Assembly: GCA_965220695.1 (NCBI GenBank)
Contig: OZ244838.1
Location: 62,001-126,000 of the forward strand
Length of the DNA: 64,000 bases
Direction of reading: 5' to 3'
Source: UBA9620 sp965220695
GTDB taxonomy: Bacteria > Acidobacteriota > Vicinamibacteria > Vicinamibacterales > UBA8438
Shown: one piece after another, positions 25,410 through 34,354 of the stretch
Position numbering within the stretch: the stretch's first letter is position 1
Layout: every line of letters begins with the position of its first letter
The notes under the pieces: generated by a model
The model's input: the letters and a program-made list of their open reading frames with translations, nothing else
Database searches by the model: none
What the model was told of the DNA's origin: nothing
Made by a program: the position numbers and the translations under genes

Positions 25410-26000
25410 CTACTCGTGGGGGTTCACGATCAAGGTGTCGTCGTCGCGCACACCGACGACCCGTACGTCGGCGTGCGCCGCCAGCGGCGGACCGGCGCTG
25501 ACCGCGTCCATCGTCTTCAACCGTCCCGACACGCTGACCTGCACCTTGCCCTGTCCTTCACCCTTGGGTGGCACGGTCATGTAGACGCGGGCGCTCCTGC
25601 CGACGGCGGTCTCGAGGTCGTAGGTGACGCTTTGATTGAGCCTGCGGGTCATGAACATCATGCCGGACGCCGTGCACATCATGGTGACGCCGAACCCGAC
25701 CGCGACGATAACCGATACCGGACGGCTGAGGTCCCAGTCGAAGCGGCAGGCCAGACCCATCCAGCCGGTGCCCATGATGAAGGCGGTCACCGACAGCAGG
25801 GAGAAGAGGGTAAACGACGCGTCGGTGCCCGGGTCGACGTCGACATCGAAGTCTCCGGCGTCGCCGGCGAACATCGCAATCACGAGGCGGATCGTGAACA
25901 GCAGCGTCCCGACCGCCGCCATGAGCGCGTATGTCACGGCGTCGGCGCCGCGCTGGGCCAGATCCGACCAGTTCCAGAAGACGTCCCAGACCCATTCCAT
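25410..26000 (-). CDS. NfeD-like membrane protein with C-terminal OB fold
   Basis: 196 residues with three hydrophobic helices (AVGTLLFTIRLVIAMFAG, LLSVTAFIMGTGWMGLAC, VSVIVAVGFGVTMMC) and a C-terminal beta-rich OB-type domain (GRSARVYMTVPPKGEGQGKV, VRVVGVRDDDTLIVNPHE). This is the short NfeD/YqiJ-like architecture that accompanies flotillins. It precedes the flotillin gene by 57 bp on the same strand and is presumably in the same transcript. Confidence 0.78.
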   Translation of the reverse strand: MEWVWDVFWNWSDLAQRGADAVTYALMAAVGTLLFTIRLVIAMFAGDAGDFDVDVDPGTDASFTLFSLLSVTAFIMGTGWMGLACRFDWDLSRPVSVIVAVGFGVTMMCTASGMMFMTRRLNQSVTYDLETAVGRSARVYMTVPPKGEGQGKVQVSVSGRLKTMDAVSAGPPLAAHADVRVVGVRDDDTLIVNPHE

Positions 26001-26145
26001 CGGTCAACTCTCGCGGTGCGACGGTACCGCCAGCCGGCGGTCGGCGTCAAGATTTCGTGGCAGAACGTTCGAGGCGCCCGCGCAGGTTGCCTGTGCGCGG
26101 CTCGCGCCTCGTCGTGGCGCTGCACGGCCGTGTCCGCCGAGCGGT

Positions 26146-26349
26146 TCAGTCGGATTGCGTGTCGTCATACCAGACCGTGATGAAGAACAGGAAGGGACCC
26201 ATGCTTCCAGCGCCGGCGGACTGCTGGATATGCCGAATCTTCACATCTGAATTACGCTGCAACCACTCGTTTATTTCAGCCTCGAACTCGCTCTGCGCAG
26301 GCTCGACCTTGTTCTTTTCATTCAGCTTCGTGAATATCTTTGTTTTCAC
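26146..26349 (-). CDS. Small conserved-looking hypothetical protein
   Basis: 67 residues (starting MKTKIFTKLNEKNKVEPAQS) with lower GC content than its neighbours. It has an acidic helical N-terminal half and a beta-like C-terminal part (GSMGPFLFFITVWYDD). The start lies 19 bp after the TRAP permease stop on the same strand, suggesting co-transcription with the transporter. I do not recognise a named family. Confidence 0.6.
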   Translation of the reverse strand: MKTKIFTKLNEKNKVEPAQSEFEAEINEWLQRNSDVKIRHIQQSAGAGSMGPFLFFITVWYDDTQSD

Positions 26350-26368
26350 GGCACCGTTCTCCAGTCGT

Positions 26369-28273
26369 TCAGCGTGGCTTGTTCATGAGCAGCACGGCGG
26401 CGAAGACGACGACGCCGGCCGCATCGAGCACGGGCAGCGAGAACCCGCCCAGCGCGACCGAGGGGCCGGGTGCGAGCAGAAGGGCGGCGGCGGCGAACAT
26501 CGCGATCCGCAGCGGCAACGCCAGCGCGCCGCGCAACTGCCCGGTGATGCCCGAGGCGAAGCAGAGGACTCCCAGTGTGCCGATGACCACCGGCACGAGC
26601 ATGGCGGCCGGACCGGCGGTCGCACCGGTCGGGGTCAGCATGAGCAGTTCGGGGCGGTAGACGAAGATGTAGGGCAGCGTGAAGCCGACCAGCGCGAAGC
26701 GGAACGCGGCGAAGCTGGTCTGCATGATGTTGGTGCCGGCGATCGAGGCGGCGGCATACCCGGCCAGCGCGACCGGGGGGGTCACCATCGACATCATGCC
26801 GAAGTAGAAGATGAACAGGTGGGCCGCCAGCGGCACGACGCCGAGGTTGCCGAGCACCGGGCCGATCAGGGTCGCCAGCAGCAGGTAGCAGACCGCCGAC
26901 GGAAGTCCCATGCCGAGCACGATTGACGACACCATGATCAGCACGAGCGCCAGGAACAGGCTCTGCTCGGCCAGCGGCAGAATCGTGGCGGGCAGACGGG
27001 TGCCGATGCCGGTCAGGGTGACGATGCCGATGACGATGCCGACGGACGCCGACGCCGCCACCAGCGCGATCACGTCCCGGGACGACTTCACGAACGCCTT
27101 GATGATGTCCCCGATGGACAACCGGGTGCGCCGGTTGAAGGCGCCCACGACCACGATCGCCAGCAGCGACAGGCTGACCGCCCGGAACGGCGTATAGCCG
27201 AGAATCAGCAGCAGGATCAGCGTGCCGAGCGCCGTCGCGAAGACCAGGCCCTCCATGCGCGATGCGGCCAGCGGCTTCGTGTCGGCGGCCGATTGTTCGG
27301 GCGCGGGTCGCTCGTGCATCGTGCCGCGTGCGTGAAAGTGGGTGATGAGGAACAGCGAGAGGTAGTAGAGGATCGCGGGGATCAGCGCGGCCCGGATGAT
27401 CTGCAGATATGTCACGGGCGGGTCGACGATCTCCAGCATCATGTAGGCACCGGCGCCCATGACCGGCGGCATCAGGGCGCCGCCCGAGCTGGCGGCGGCC
27501 TGAATGCCGGCGGCGGTGGAGGCCTTGAACCCGGCGCTCCGCATCATCGGAATCGTGAAGGTCCCGGTGGTCGCCGTGTTGGCCACGGCGCTGCCCGACA
27601 GCGACCCCATCAACCCGCTGCTCAGCACCGCCACCTTGGCGGGGCCGCCGGGGCTCTTGCCGAAGACCGACTGGGCGAAGTCGATGATGAACTTCGTGGC
27701 TCCGGTCGCGGCCAGGAACGCGCCGAAGATCACGAACAGGAAGACATAGGTGAACATGACGCTCAGGGCGACCCCGAAGGTGCCCTGCGCCTGCAGGAAC
27801 GCCTGCGCCACGATCCGCTCGATCGAGTAGCCGCGGTGCGGGAACAGCCAGTCGGGCATGGCGGGTCCGACGTAGGCGTATACGAGGAACACCCCGGAGA
27901 GAATCGGCAGCGCCAGCCCGAGCGACCGCCGGGCCGCCTCGATGACCAGCAGCAACCCGATGGCGCCGATCAGGATGTCAGCGGAGGTCTCGAACCCGGC
28001 GCGGTTGCCGAGCGACGACCCGCCCTGCCAGACGCTCTCGAAGAACGGTTCGTTCTGGACGAGAATCCAGCCGCAGCAGATGGCGGCCAGCAGCGCCAGC
28101 AGGATGTCGCTGGCGCGCGCGACCGGGTGGTGTGCGAGCGAGGCATGGACCGGGACGTTGAGGAAACAGATGACCAGCCCCAGCAGGGCGAACACCGCCA
28201 GTTGCGGCTGCGGCGCCAGGATCGGGTAGTTGACCTGCAGCAGGGTGAACAGGCACAGACCGACCGACAGCAC
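26369..28273 (-). CDS. TRAP transporter permease, fused small and large subunits (TAXI type)
   Basis: 634 residues from GTG 28273. It has roughly 16 hydrophobic helices: an N-terminal four-helix DctQ-like part and a C-terminal DctM part marked by GLMGSLSGSAVANTATTGTF, ASSGGALMPPVMGAGAYMM and GMGLPSAVCYLLLATLIGPV. TAXI-TRAP permeases use sodium or proton gradients to import acids presented by a periplasmic binding protein, here the gene just upstream. The open frame continues upstream to the TAXI gene; an in-frame CTG at 28330 with AGGAG eight bases before it would add the DLRQLVTR segment usual in relatives, so the true start may be there. Confidence 0.88.
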   Translation of the reverse strand: MLSVGLCLFTLLQVNYPILAPQPQLAVFALLGLVICFLNVPVHASLAHHPVARASDILLALLAAICCGWILVQNEPFFESVWQGGSSLGNRAGFETSADILIGAIGLLLVIEAARRSLGLALPILSGVFLVYAYVGPAMPDWLFPHRGYSIERIVAQAFLQAQGTFGVALSVMFTYVFLFVIFGAFLAATGATKFIIDFAQSVFGKSPGGPAKVAVLSSGLMGSLSGSAVANTATTGTFTIPMMRSAGFKASTAAGIQAAASSGGALMPPVMGAGAYMMLEIVDPPVTYLQIIRAALIPAILYYLSLFLITHFHARGTMHERPAPEQSAADTKPLAASRMEGLVFATALGTLILLLILGYTPFRAVSLSLLAIVVVGAFNRRTRLSIGDIIKAFVKSSRDVIALVAASASVGIVIGIVTLTGIGTRLPATILPLAEQSLFLALVLIMVSSIVLGMGLPSAVCYLLLATLIGPVLGNLGVVPLAAHLFIFYFGMMSMVTPPVALAGYAAASIAGTNIMQTSFAAFRFALVGFTLPYIFVYRPELLMLTPTGATAGPAAMLVPVVIGTLGVLCFASGITGQLRGALALPLRIAMFAAAALLLAPGPSVALGGFSLPVLDAAGVVVFAAVLLMNKPR

Positions 28274-28320
28274 GCGGGTGACGAGCTGCCTGAGGTCTGT
28301 CGGAGCGCGGCCCGCCGGTG

Positions 28321-29301
28321 CTACGGCCAGATGCCGATCTCCTGATAGAAGCGGACGGCGCCGGGGTGGAACTCGGTGCCGGTGTCGCGCACGACGTTGT
28401 TCGGGTTGATGGCCCGGCCGGCGGCATGCTTCTCGACCACGCGCTCGCGCTGTTCATAGAGTGTCTTCGTGACGTTGTAGACGAACTCCTCGCCGGCGGC
28501 GGCGGAGGCGATGAGATGCATCGACCCGACGTCGAGTCCTTCGAACGGCTCGGTCTGGCCGCGGTAGGTCCCGGCCGGAATGGTGGCCGGATTGAAGAAG
28601 AGATACTCGTCGATCAGTTGCTGCTTCGCGTCGTCGTCGAACGGGATGAAATGAATGTCCTGCGACGCCGATGCCTGCGTGATCGAGGCGGTCGGCACCG
28701 CGCCCCCGACGAACACCGCCGCGGCCGAGCCGTCGGCAATCAGGTCGACGGCGCCGGACTGCGTGGCGTTCAGGGGCGAGAAGTCGTCATACGTCAGGCC
28801 GTGGGCGCCCAGAAGGGGACCGACGAAGAACTCGAACCCCGCGCCGGCCGGGCCGACGCCCACGCGGTTGCCCCGCAGGTCGGCGATCGTTTCGACGTCC
28901 GAACCGGCCCGCGTGATGAACAGCGCGACGTTCGGCGCCAGCGTCATGACGGTGCGCATCGGATACGGCTTGTCCCAGCCCTCGCCGCCGCGGACGGCGA
29001 AAAAGGTGATGGCGGCGTTCGACATCGCGAAATCGAGCTCGCCGCTGTCGAGGCGGCGGATGTTCTCCTGCGAGCCGCTGGTCGCCTCGGCCGTCGTGCT
29101 CCAGCCGAACTCGCCGCCGAACTCGTTCAGCACCTCGGCCAGCGCGCTGCCGACGACGAAGAAGGCGCCGCCGGGCGGCGCGGTGCCGACGCTCAGGAAC
29201 TGCCGCGACGGGGCGCTGTCATCCCCGTCGCCGGCGCCGCCGCCGCACGCGGCGGCGAGCGTGACGCCCATCAACCCAATCAGAAATCCAACTCGGCGCA
29301 T
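28321..29301 (-). CDS. TAXI-family TRAP transporter substrate-binding lipoprotein
   Basis: 326 residues. The lipoprotein signal ends at a lipobox (TLAAAC, Cys19). The TAXI fold shows in FLSVGTAPPGGAFFVVGSAL (ligand loop), EATSGSQENIRRLDSGELDF and RGNRVGVGPAGAGFEFFVG. It binds the substrate in the periplasm and delivers it to the permease encoded 48 bp downstream. Substrate unknown; TAXI proteins take dicarboxylates and glutamate-like acids. Confidence 0.9.
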   Translation of the reverse strand: MRRVGFLIGLMGVTLAAACGGGAGDGDDSAPSRQFLSVGTAPPGGAFFVVGSALAEVLNEFGGEFGWSTTAEATSGSQENIRRLDSGELDFAMSNAAITFFAVRGGEGWDKPYPMRTVMTLAPNVALFITRAGSDVETIADLRGNRVGVGPAGAGFEFFVGPLLGAHGLTYDDFSPLNATQSGAVDLIADGSAAAVFVGGAVPTASITQASASQDIHFIPFDDDAKQQLIDEYLFFNPATIPAGTYRGQTEPFEGLDVGSMHLIASAAAGEEFVYNVTKTLYEQRERVVEKHAAGRAINPNNVVRDTGTEFHPGAVRFYQEIGIWP

Positions 29302-29418
29302 TCCGTGTTTCCTCTCGATCCGAAGCTGTCGGCTTCGGTGAACGACCTGCGTGTCAAACCACTAATGCTACTCCAGCGGCCCGGATCCGGGCCAGACTCC
29401 GCCTTTTCCAATGAGAAG

Positions 29419-29624
29419 TGAGCCTGAAGGGAGGATTGATTCCAACGTGAAATGAGCCTGAAGGGGGCTGGGTCCCGGATCATCGGAGGATGATCGTGAA
29501 GTTCGACCCCCAGCACCTGCAGACCCTCGACCAGGTTCGGGAGTTCCTTGCCGGCAGCCGACCGCTCGACCTGCAGCCGCTCACGTGGACCGGGCGACCG
29601 TACTGCCGCCGGCGAGATGTGACT
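29419..29624 (+). mobile_element. Insertion-sequence end with transposase N-terminal fragment
   Basis: TGAGCCTGAAGGG occurs twice 34 bp apart (29419, 29453), as in some insertion-sequence ends. It is followed by ATG 29490, preceded by GGAGG, and a frame beginning MIVKFDPQHLQTLDQVREFL, which resembles the start of integrase-type (IS481-like) transposases. The match ends after about 30 residues and the frame then runs into unrelated sequence. This is the 5' stub of a deleted element. Confidence 0.45.
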
Positions 29625-29656
29625 GATAATCGATGCAGCGGAGCAGGAGATTGCCG

Positions 29657-30190
29657 ATGCCGCACGACCGGCTGCGGGTGACGACGGCCGACATCACGAC
29701 CCTGCACGTCGACGCGATCGTCAACGCGGCCAACACGAGTCTGCTCGGAGGCGGCGGCGTCGACGGCGCGATTCACCGCGCCGCCGGCCCCGGGCTGCTG
29801 GCGGAATGCCGCGGGCTGGGCGGCTGCGCGACCGGCGACGCCAGGATTACCGCCGGCTACGACCTCCCGGCGCGCCACGTGATCCATGCCGTCGGACCGA
29901 TCTGGCGCGGCGGGTCGCGCGGCGAGCCGCGGCAGCTCGCCGGCTGCTACCGCCGGGCGATCGAGCTGGCGGGCGGGCACGGGCTGCGCACGGTCGCCTT
30001 TGCGGCGATCAGTTGCGGCGTCTACGGGTACCCGCCGGAGCAGGCGGCCCCGCTTGCCGTCCGCACCGTCGCCCGGGCGCTGGCCGGCGCGCCGTCCATC
30101 GCGCGTGTCGACTTCGTCTGCTTCGAGCCGCGTATCCGGGCGGCGTTCGAGCGCGCGCTCGGCGAGCACGCGGAGGGCGCACAACCTTGA
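29657..30190 (+). CDS. Macro-domain protein, O-acetyl-ADP-ribose deacetylase type
   Basis: 177 residues; ATG with AGGAG upstream. It is a complete macro domain: VDAIVNAANTSLLGGGGVDG (ADP-ribose pocket with the catalytic-loop Asn and the GGGVDGAIH turn), AIHRAAGPGLLAEC, HVIHAVGPIW and FAAISCGVYGYPPEQAA. MacroD-type enzymes hydrolyse O-acetyl-ADP-ribose or remove mono-ADP-ribose from proteins. It sits alone between two IS/gene remnants and may have been carried in with them. Confidence 0.9.
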   Translation: MPHDRLRVTTADITTLHVDAIVNAANTSLLGGGGVDGAIHRAAGPGLLAECRGLGGCATGDARITAGYDLPARHVIHAVGPIWRGGSRGEPRQLAGCYRRAIELAGGHGLRTVAFAAISCGVYGYPPEQAAPLAVRTVARALAGAPSIARVDFVCFEPRIRAAFERALGEHAEGAQP

Positions 30191-30305
30191 CGTCTGGCGG
30201 TCGAGCGTCGCCACCGCGGGTTTCGACATCGTCGAGCTCGGCACCCGGCCCGCGATGCTCTACGTGCTGGCCCGGAAGAACCCGCCGGCGGCCGCGCGCC
30301 GCTGA
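30187..30305 (+). pseudogene. C-terminal fragment, probably of a methyltransferase
   Basis: About 38 codons (LDVWRSSVATAGFDIVELG, then AMLYVLARKNPP) ending in TGA resemble the final helix and strand of class I SAM-dependent methyltransferases (W..lL..aGF.iv...lyvlArK). No start or upstream domain is present; the macro-domain gene abuts it. Probably a deletion remnant. Confidence 0.35.
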
Positions 30306-30472
30306 CTGGTCAGCGCGGGCAACCCGCGACGGGGCAGTTGACCAACTCCGCATCGCCGGACCAGGCTGTGCGGGTCGCCCGCGTTGACGTGGGATTCGGA
30401 CGTCCGCGGCATCCTTGCCTCGATGCCAACGGCTTGTGCCCCGTCGTCCGGCGGCTGACGGGAGATTCCGGC

Positions 30473-31747
30473 TCAGTCGGTGTTCAGCACCCGCATCGGG
30501 TCGATACTCGCCGCGCGCCGCGCCGGCAGGTAGCCGGCGCCGGTCGCGACGGCACCCAGCAGCACCGCCACGCCCAGATACACCGACGCGTCGAGCGGAG
30601 CCACCTCGAAGAGCATCGTCTCGAGAAGATGAGTGGTGGCCGCCGCCCCCGCCAGACCCGCGAGCAGTCCAACCAGGGTGAGGCCGAGACCACGCCCGAG
30701 AACGAGACGCAAGACCGTGCTCCGATTCGCGCCGAGCGCGATCCTCAGTCCGATCTCCCTCGAACGCTGCCAGACGCCGTGCGCCATAACGCCGTAGACG
30801 CCGGCCAGAGCCAGGCAGAGGGCCAGACCTGCGAACCGGGCGAACAGGAGGGTGCGAAACGTCGGCTCCTCCACCGTGGCAGCGAGCGTTTCCCGCATGG
30901 TCGTGAACGAGACCGGAACCTCGGGCGAGACCTCGGCGGCCTGCCGCCGGGCGGCGCCGGCCAGCGCCGTCGGGTCGTTCGCGGTGCGGATGACGACATG
31001 GAGCGTGTTGCCGTTGTAGGCGTGCTGCATGAAGGGCAGGTAGCACTCCGGTGCCGGAGGGACACCGGGGTTGCGCTGGTGCGTATCACCGACGACCCCG
31101 ACGATCGTCATCCCGTCATCCCGGTCGAACGGACAGAAGATGGTTCGACCAAGGGGATCGGCGGTGCCGAACGACTCCCGGACCAGCGCCTCGTTGACGA
31201 TCGCCACCAGCGGGCGGTCAGCGGTGTCGCCTACGTCGAACTCCCGTCCGCCGCGGACCGGGATGCCGAGGGCGGCGAAGGTCCCGGGCGCGACGATGTT
31301 GAAGAGGGTGCGCTGTTCGCGGGTCGAGTCCGGTGTCTCCGGCAACCGGTCCACATGGTGAGAACCCGAGCCGCTGCGAGACAGATTGCCCGGCGGGATC
31401 GAGGTGGCGCCCGCCGCCACGACGCCGGGGAGCTCTTGCAGTCGTGACAGGACTTCGGTGAAGAATGCGTCGCCCTCCGGGGCAGGACGCACCCCGGTCG
31501 CCTGCATGACGAGGACATTGTCCGGTCGATAGCCCAGCTCGACGTCCCCAAGCGCCAGGAGGCTCTTGAGAAGCAGGCCGGCGCCGGTCAGCACCCCGGC
31601 AGCGAGGCCAGACCCGGTCTCGCGCGCCGCCAGTCCTGCCGCGGCCGGCCCATGGATCGCGCCGGCGGCATGGAAAGCGCGCACGAGACGCTCGCGGCTG
31701 AATGCACCGGCGTCGAGGCGCGTTTCCCACACCGCCTTGGACGGCAC
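30473..31747 (-). pseudogene. 5'-truncated FtsX-type ABC permease (ADOP-like)
   Basis: The frame codes for 424 residues, but homology to MacB/FtsX-type permeases begins only at about residue 52 (VLTGAGLLLKSLLALGDVEL). ADOP-type proteins are about 800 residues with two FtsX halves; here only the last half remains: a MacB periplasmic core (about 75-285) and three helices near the C-terminus (FRTLLFARFAGLALCLALAG, GLGLTLVGLLAGLAGAAATT, GVAVLLGAVATGAG) ending PARRAASIDPMRVLNTD. The first 50 residues are unrelated. Such permeases are numerous in Acidobacteria. Cut by rearrangement next to IS fragments. Confidence 0.75.
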
Positions 31748-31880
31748 AGAACGCCGCCCACACGCTCCACAGGCAAGATCGTGTACTCCTTGAACACGAC
31801 GTCACGGGTAGGACTCGTGCCCCCGTGGCGAAACCGATGGGAGGACACTGACCGACCAACGTCGTTGCGCTCCGATGAGC

Positions 31881-31946
31881 GTTCACGTTCGCCGGAATCC
31901 GTGTTCACGTTCCCCGGATCCGGCGTTCAACTTCACCGGAATGCGC
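31881..31946. repeat. Three imperfect 22-bp repeats, probable IS terminus
   Basis: Units starting GTTCACGTTCGCCGGAATCC, GTTCACGTTCCCCGGATCCG and GTTCAACTTCACCGGAATGC lie at 31881, 31903 and 31925. Multiple short terminal repeats of this kind occur at the ends of IS21-type elements. A transposase fragment of another type follows immediately, so several elements have been joined here. Confidence 0.5.
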
Positions 31947-32098
31947 AGCATCTGGCGCACACCGCCGAGCATGCGGTCGACCTGGACACCGGCGCCATCG
32001 TGGGCGTGACGGTGCAGGACGCGAGTGCGGGCGACACGACGACCCTGGTCGACATGCTCGTCACGGCCGCCGAGCAGGTCGAGGCGGTCGGTGCTTGA
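31929..32098 (+). pseudogene. DDE transposase internal fragment
   Basis: The frame reads AEHAVDLDTGAIVGVTVQDA then GDTTTLVDMLVTAAEQVEAV before a stop. This is the wording around a catalytic Asp of IS4/IS1182-like DDE transposases. Neither the N- nor the C-terminal domain is present. It overlaps the 3' end of the opposite-strand HTH gene and appears to have truncated it. Confidence 0.6.
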
Positions 32099-32486
32099 TC
32101 GTCTTCGGGTGGCAGCGCAGCAGCGCCGCCAGATCCTCCAGGAACAACATATCGGGCAACTCGTCCGGCGCGACATCCGGGTCGCACGAATCCCCATTGC
32201 CGCGGCCCTCTGCGTGCCGCCAAGCGCGCGCTCCGATCAAGCACAGCTGTAGCTCACGCACTTGTGCCAGAACCTGCATCCGCGCCGCGTCCGCGGCGCG
32301 TTCCGCTTCCTCCACCACGTTCAGGATCTCGGTGGCCTGCTCTGCGAATCCGGTCGGCGGCCGGGTGTAGCTGTTGAGCCACGCATTCAAGGCGGGCTGA
32401 CTGACGCGGAGCATCCCCGCGAGCTTGCGCTGCGACAGCCCCAGTGTCGCCATCCGAGCGGCGATCGCCTGTGTGGGAGTGACCAT
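32061..32486 (-). CDS. HTH protein (XRE N-terminal, truncated second HTH)
   Basis: 141 residues with GGAGG five bases before the ATG. The N-terminal helix-turn-helix (ARMATLGLSQRKLAGMLRVS, ALNAWLNSYTRPP) is of Cro/XRE type. The C-terminal end begins a second HTH of excisionase type (MLFLEDLAALLRCHPKTIKH) but the sequence stops matching after Lys-His, exactly where the plus-strand transposase fragment lies, so the tail (RPPRPARRP) is probably foreign. It may no longer be functional. Divergent from the S24 repressor gene with a 66-bp shared intergenic region. Confidence 0.55.
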   Translation of the reverse strand: MVTPTQAIAARMATLGLSQRKLAGMLRVSQPALNAWLNSYTRPPTGFAEQATEILNVVEEAERAADAARMQVLAQVRELQLCLIGARAWRHAEGRGNGDSCDPDVAPDELPDMLFLEDLAALLRCHPKTIKHRPPRPARRP

Positions 32487-32552
32487 CGGTGCCTCCAGAA
32501 TTTAGAGGCACCAAGAACTACGTCAACTGTAATCATTGATTATCATTGGCGC

Positions 32553-33260
32553 ATGACCATCGTCGGACAGCGCCTGCGTTCGGCCCGCGCGCTCCGGGGC
32601 TTCACCCAGTCCCAGCTCGCCGCCAGGATCGCCATCAGCCGAGAGGGGATCTCAATGGTCGAGTAGGGCCACTCCCGCTTGTCGGTCGACAAGCTGGTAA
32701 CCGCAGCGAGGACGCTCTCTGTGTCGACTGACTACCTCCGCGGGCTCACCGAGGACACGACTCCCGCCGAGCAGCTCGCACGCGCCCTCGCCGCCGCCAC
32801 GGGCAGCGAACCTCTCGATGACGGGAACGGGCGCGGCGCAACCCGCGCCGACGGCGACTACTTCGGTGTCTACGCGCTGGCCACGTCTGCGGGCGGCGGC
32901 GTTGCCTACGACGAGCGCGTGACCGGCCGCCTCAAGTTCCGAAGGACGTGGCTGGCCCGCCACGGACTCTTCGCCCGCAGTTGCCGTGTCATCGGGGTCG
33001 TCGGAGAGTCCATGGAGCCGACGCTGGCGGACGGCTGCTCAATCCTCGTCAACCACGCCAGCCGCCGCCGGCACCTCGGTCACATTTACGTCGTGCGCAC
33101 CGGAGACAGTCTGGTCGTCAAGCGCGCCGGCAGGAACCCATCGGGCGCCTGGCAACTCGTCAGCGACAACCCCGACAAGCTGACTTGGCCGAACCGGCCC
33201 TGGCCGCCCGAGGCGGAGATCGTCGGAGAGTTCAGGTGGGCGGCAAGAACCCTCACATGA
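32553..33260 (+). pseudogene. S24/LexA-like phage-type repressor interrupted by one in-frame TAG
   Basis: From ATG 32553 the frame encodes an XRE helix-turn-helix (LRSARALRGFTQSQLAARIA, ISREGISMVE), hits TAG at 32664-32666, and continues in the same frame with SVDKLVTAARTLSVSTDYLR and a complete S24 peptidase domain: cleavage site in ATSAGGGVAYDE (Ala-Gly), catalytic Ser in GVVGESMEPTLADG and Lys in DSLVVKRAGR. Without the stop it would be a 235-residue autocleaving repressor of CI/LexA type. One base change (for example CAG or AAG to TAG) explains it; readthrough or a sequencing error are alternatives. Confidence 0.75.
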
Positions 33261-33579
33261 CGAGGAAACCGCCTCGGACTCCGTCACGCCCCGGCACTTC
33301 TTGCACTCCATTGAGCGCCAGAATCTGAACGTGCGGATGGGCGTGCGGCGGTTCACGCGGCTGACCAACGCCTTCTTGAAGAAGCTGACGAACCACGTGC
33401 ACGCGGTCACGCTGTGGACGGTCTGGTACAACTGGTGCCGATGCCACACGACGACGCGGACGACGCCGGCCCAGGCGGCGGGGCTTACCGACACGTGGTA
33501 CGATGCGGAATGGCTGATGGGCGTGGTCGACGCGCACCTGCCGAAGCCGGGTCCGAAGCCCCGCAACCGCAAGATGTAG
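33259..33579 (+). pseudogene. IS1-family transposase C-terminal fragment
   Basis: The frame HSIERQNLNVRMGVRRFTRL then LTNHVHAVTLWTVWYNWCRC matches the C-terminal part of IS1-type DDE transposases, where the catalytic Glu lies in the xxERxN motif. The N-terminal DNA-binding part and first Asp residues are missing. It directly follows the stop of the broken repressor gene. Confidence 0.7.
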
Positions 33580-33649
33580 GGGGCTTGACCCGCTGGAGCA
33601 GACAGATCGACGATTCGAGCCTGCGGCGGATATACTCTTAGGAAACCGC

Positions 33650-33913
33650 ATGCCAATCTACGTCGTCATCACGAAAGAGCCCACGTCAACAATCTCTCAG
33701 AGATTGGAGGCTTACAAGCCCCTGAAGATTGGTCCAGCCGCCTACTTGGTGGTGGCGCCAGATGAAGATCTGGCTTCAACGATAGCGGTGAAGGCTGGCA
33801 TCAAGGGCGACAACCGCGACGTCAGTGGAGTCGTTCTCGGGTTGAACGAGGCGTACAGCGGCTGGCACCAGTCCGAGGTGTGGGAGTGGCTTCGGCGGTA
33901 CACGTCACCATGA
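33650..33913 (+). CDS. Small hypothetical protein
   Basis: 87 residues starting MPIYVVITKEPTSTISQRLE, with a beta-alpha pattern and less GC-biased codons than neighbours. No family is recognised. Its stop overlaps the start of the next gene (ATGA), so the two form a coupled pair. The later part (KGDNRDVSGVVLGLNEAYSG, VWEWLRRY) looks globular. It may belong to a phage or plasmid module lying between two IS remnants. Confidence 0.6.
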   Translation: MPIYVVITKEPTSTISQRLEAYKPLKIGPAAYLVVAPDEDLASTIAVKAGIKGDNRDVSGVVLGLNEAYSGWHQSEVWEWLRRYTSP

Positions 33914-34197
33914 CCCCCCCCGCGAGATTTCCGGCCGCCGTTGAAGACACGGGTCGGGACGCTGCCAACGACACGGGGAACGGCGGTGGTGGACGTTACG
34001 ACCGCTTGGAAGAGCGGATCCGGATCCTTGAGGGCGATGTGCGCGAGATCAAAACGCGCATGGAGAGCGTCGCCACGAAGAGCGACGTTGATGTCGCCAT
34101 CGCAAAGCTGAAGACGTGGGCTATGGGCGGAAGCCTCGTCGGCACAATCGCCGTGATCGGATGGCTGGTGTACGCACTGGTGCGCGCGTCTCAATAA
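33910..34197 (+). CDS. Small coiled-coil protein with C-terminal membrane helix
   Basis: 95 residues from the ATG overlapping the previous stop. A charged coiled coil (DRLEERIRILEGDVREIKTR) is followed by one membrane helix (GGSLVGTIAVIGWLVYALV) at the C-terminus, the layout of phage XhlA/holin-associated or DUF1640-like proteins. It is tail-anchored with the coil probably in the cytoplasm. Coupled to the upstream 87-residue gene. Confidence 0.6.
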   Translation: MTPPARFPAAVEDTGRDAANDTGNGGGGRYDRLEERIRILEGDVREIKTRMESVATKSDVDVAIAKLKTWAMGGSLVGTIAVIGWLVYALVRASQ

Positions 34198-34354
34198 AGG
34201 GCATCCGCACCTCTCCATGTAGGGCGTAGCCGGCGAAACCCGGCCCGCCGCGCCGCCAATCAAATTGAGACACCACCCGTTGCCGCCGCTCGGCGGGCCG
34301 CATGCACTCGCAGCGTCTTGATTGCATTGCAATCGTTGTGTAGGGTTAAACCGA

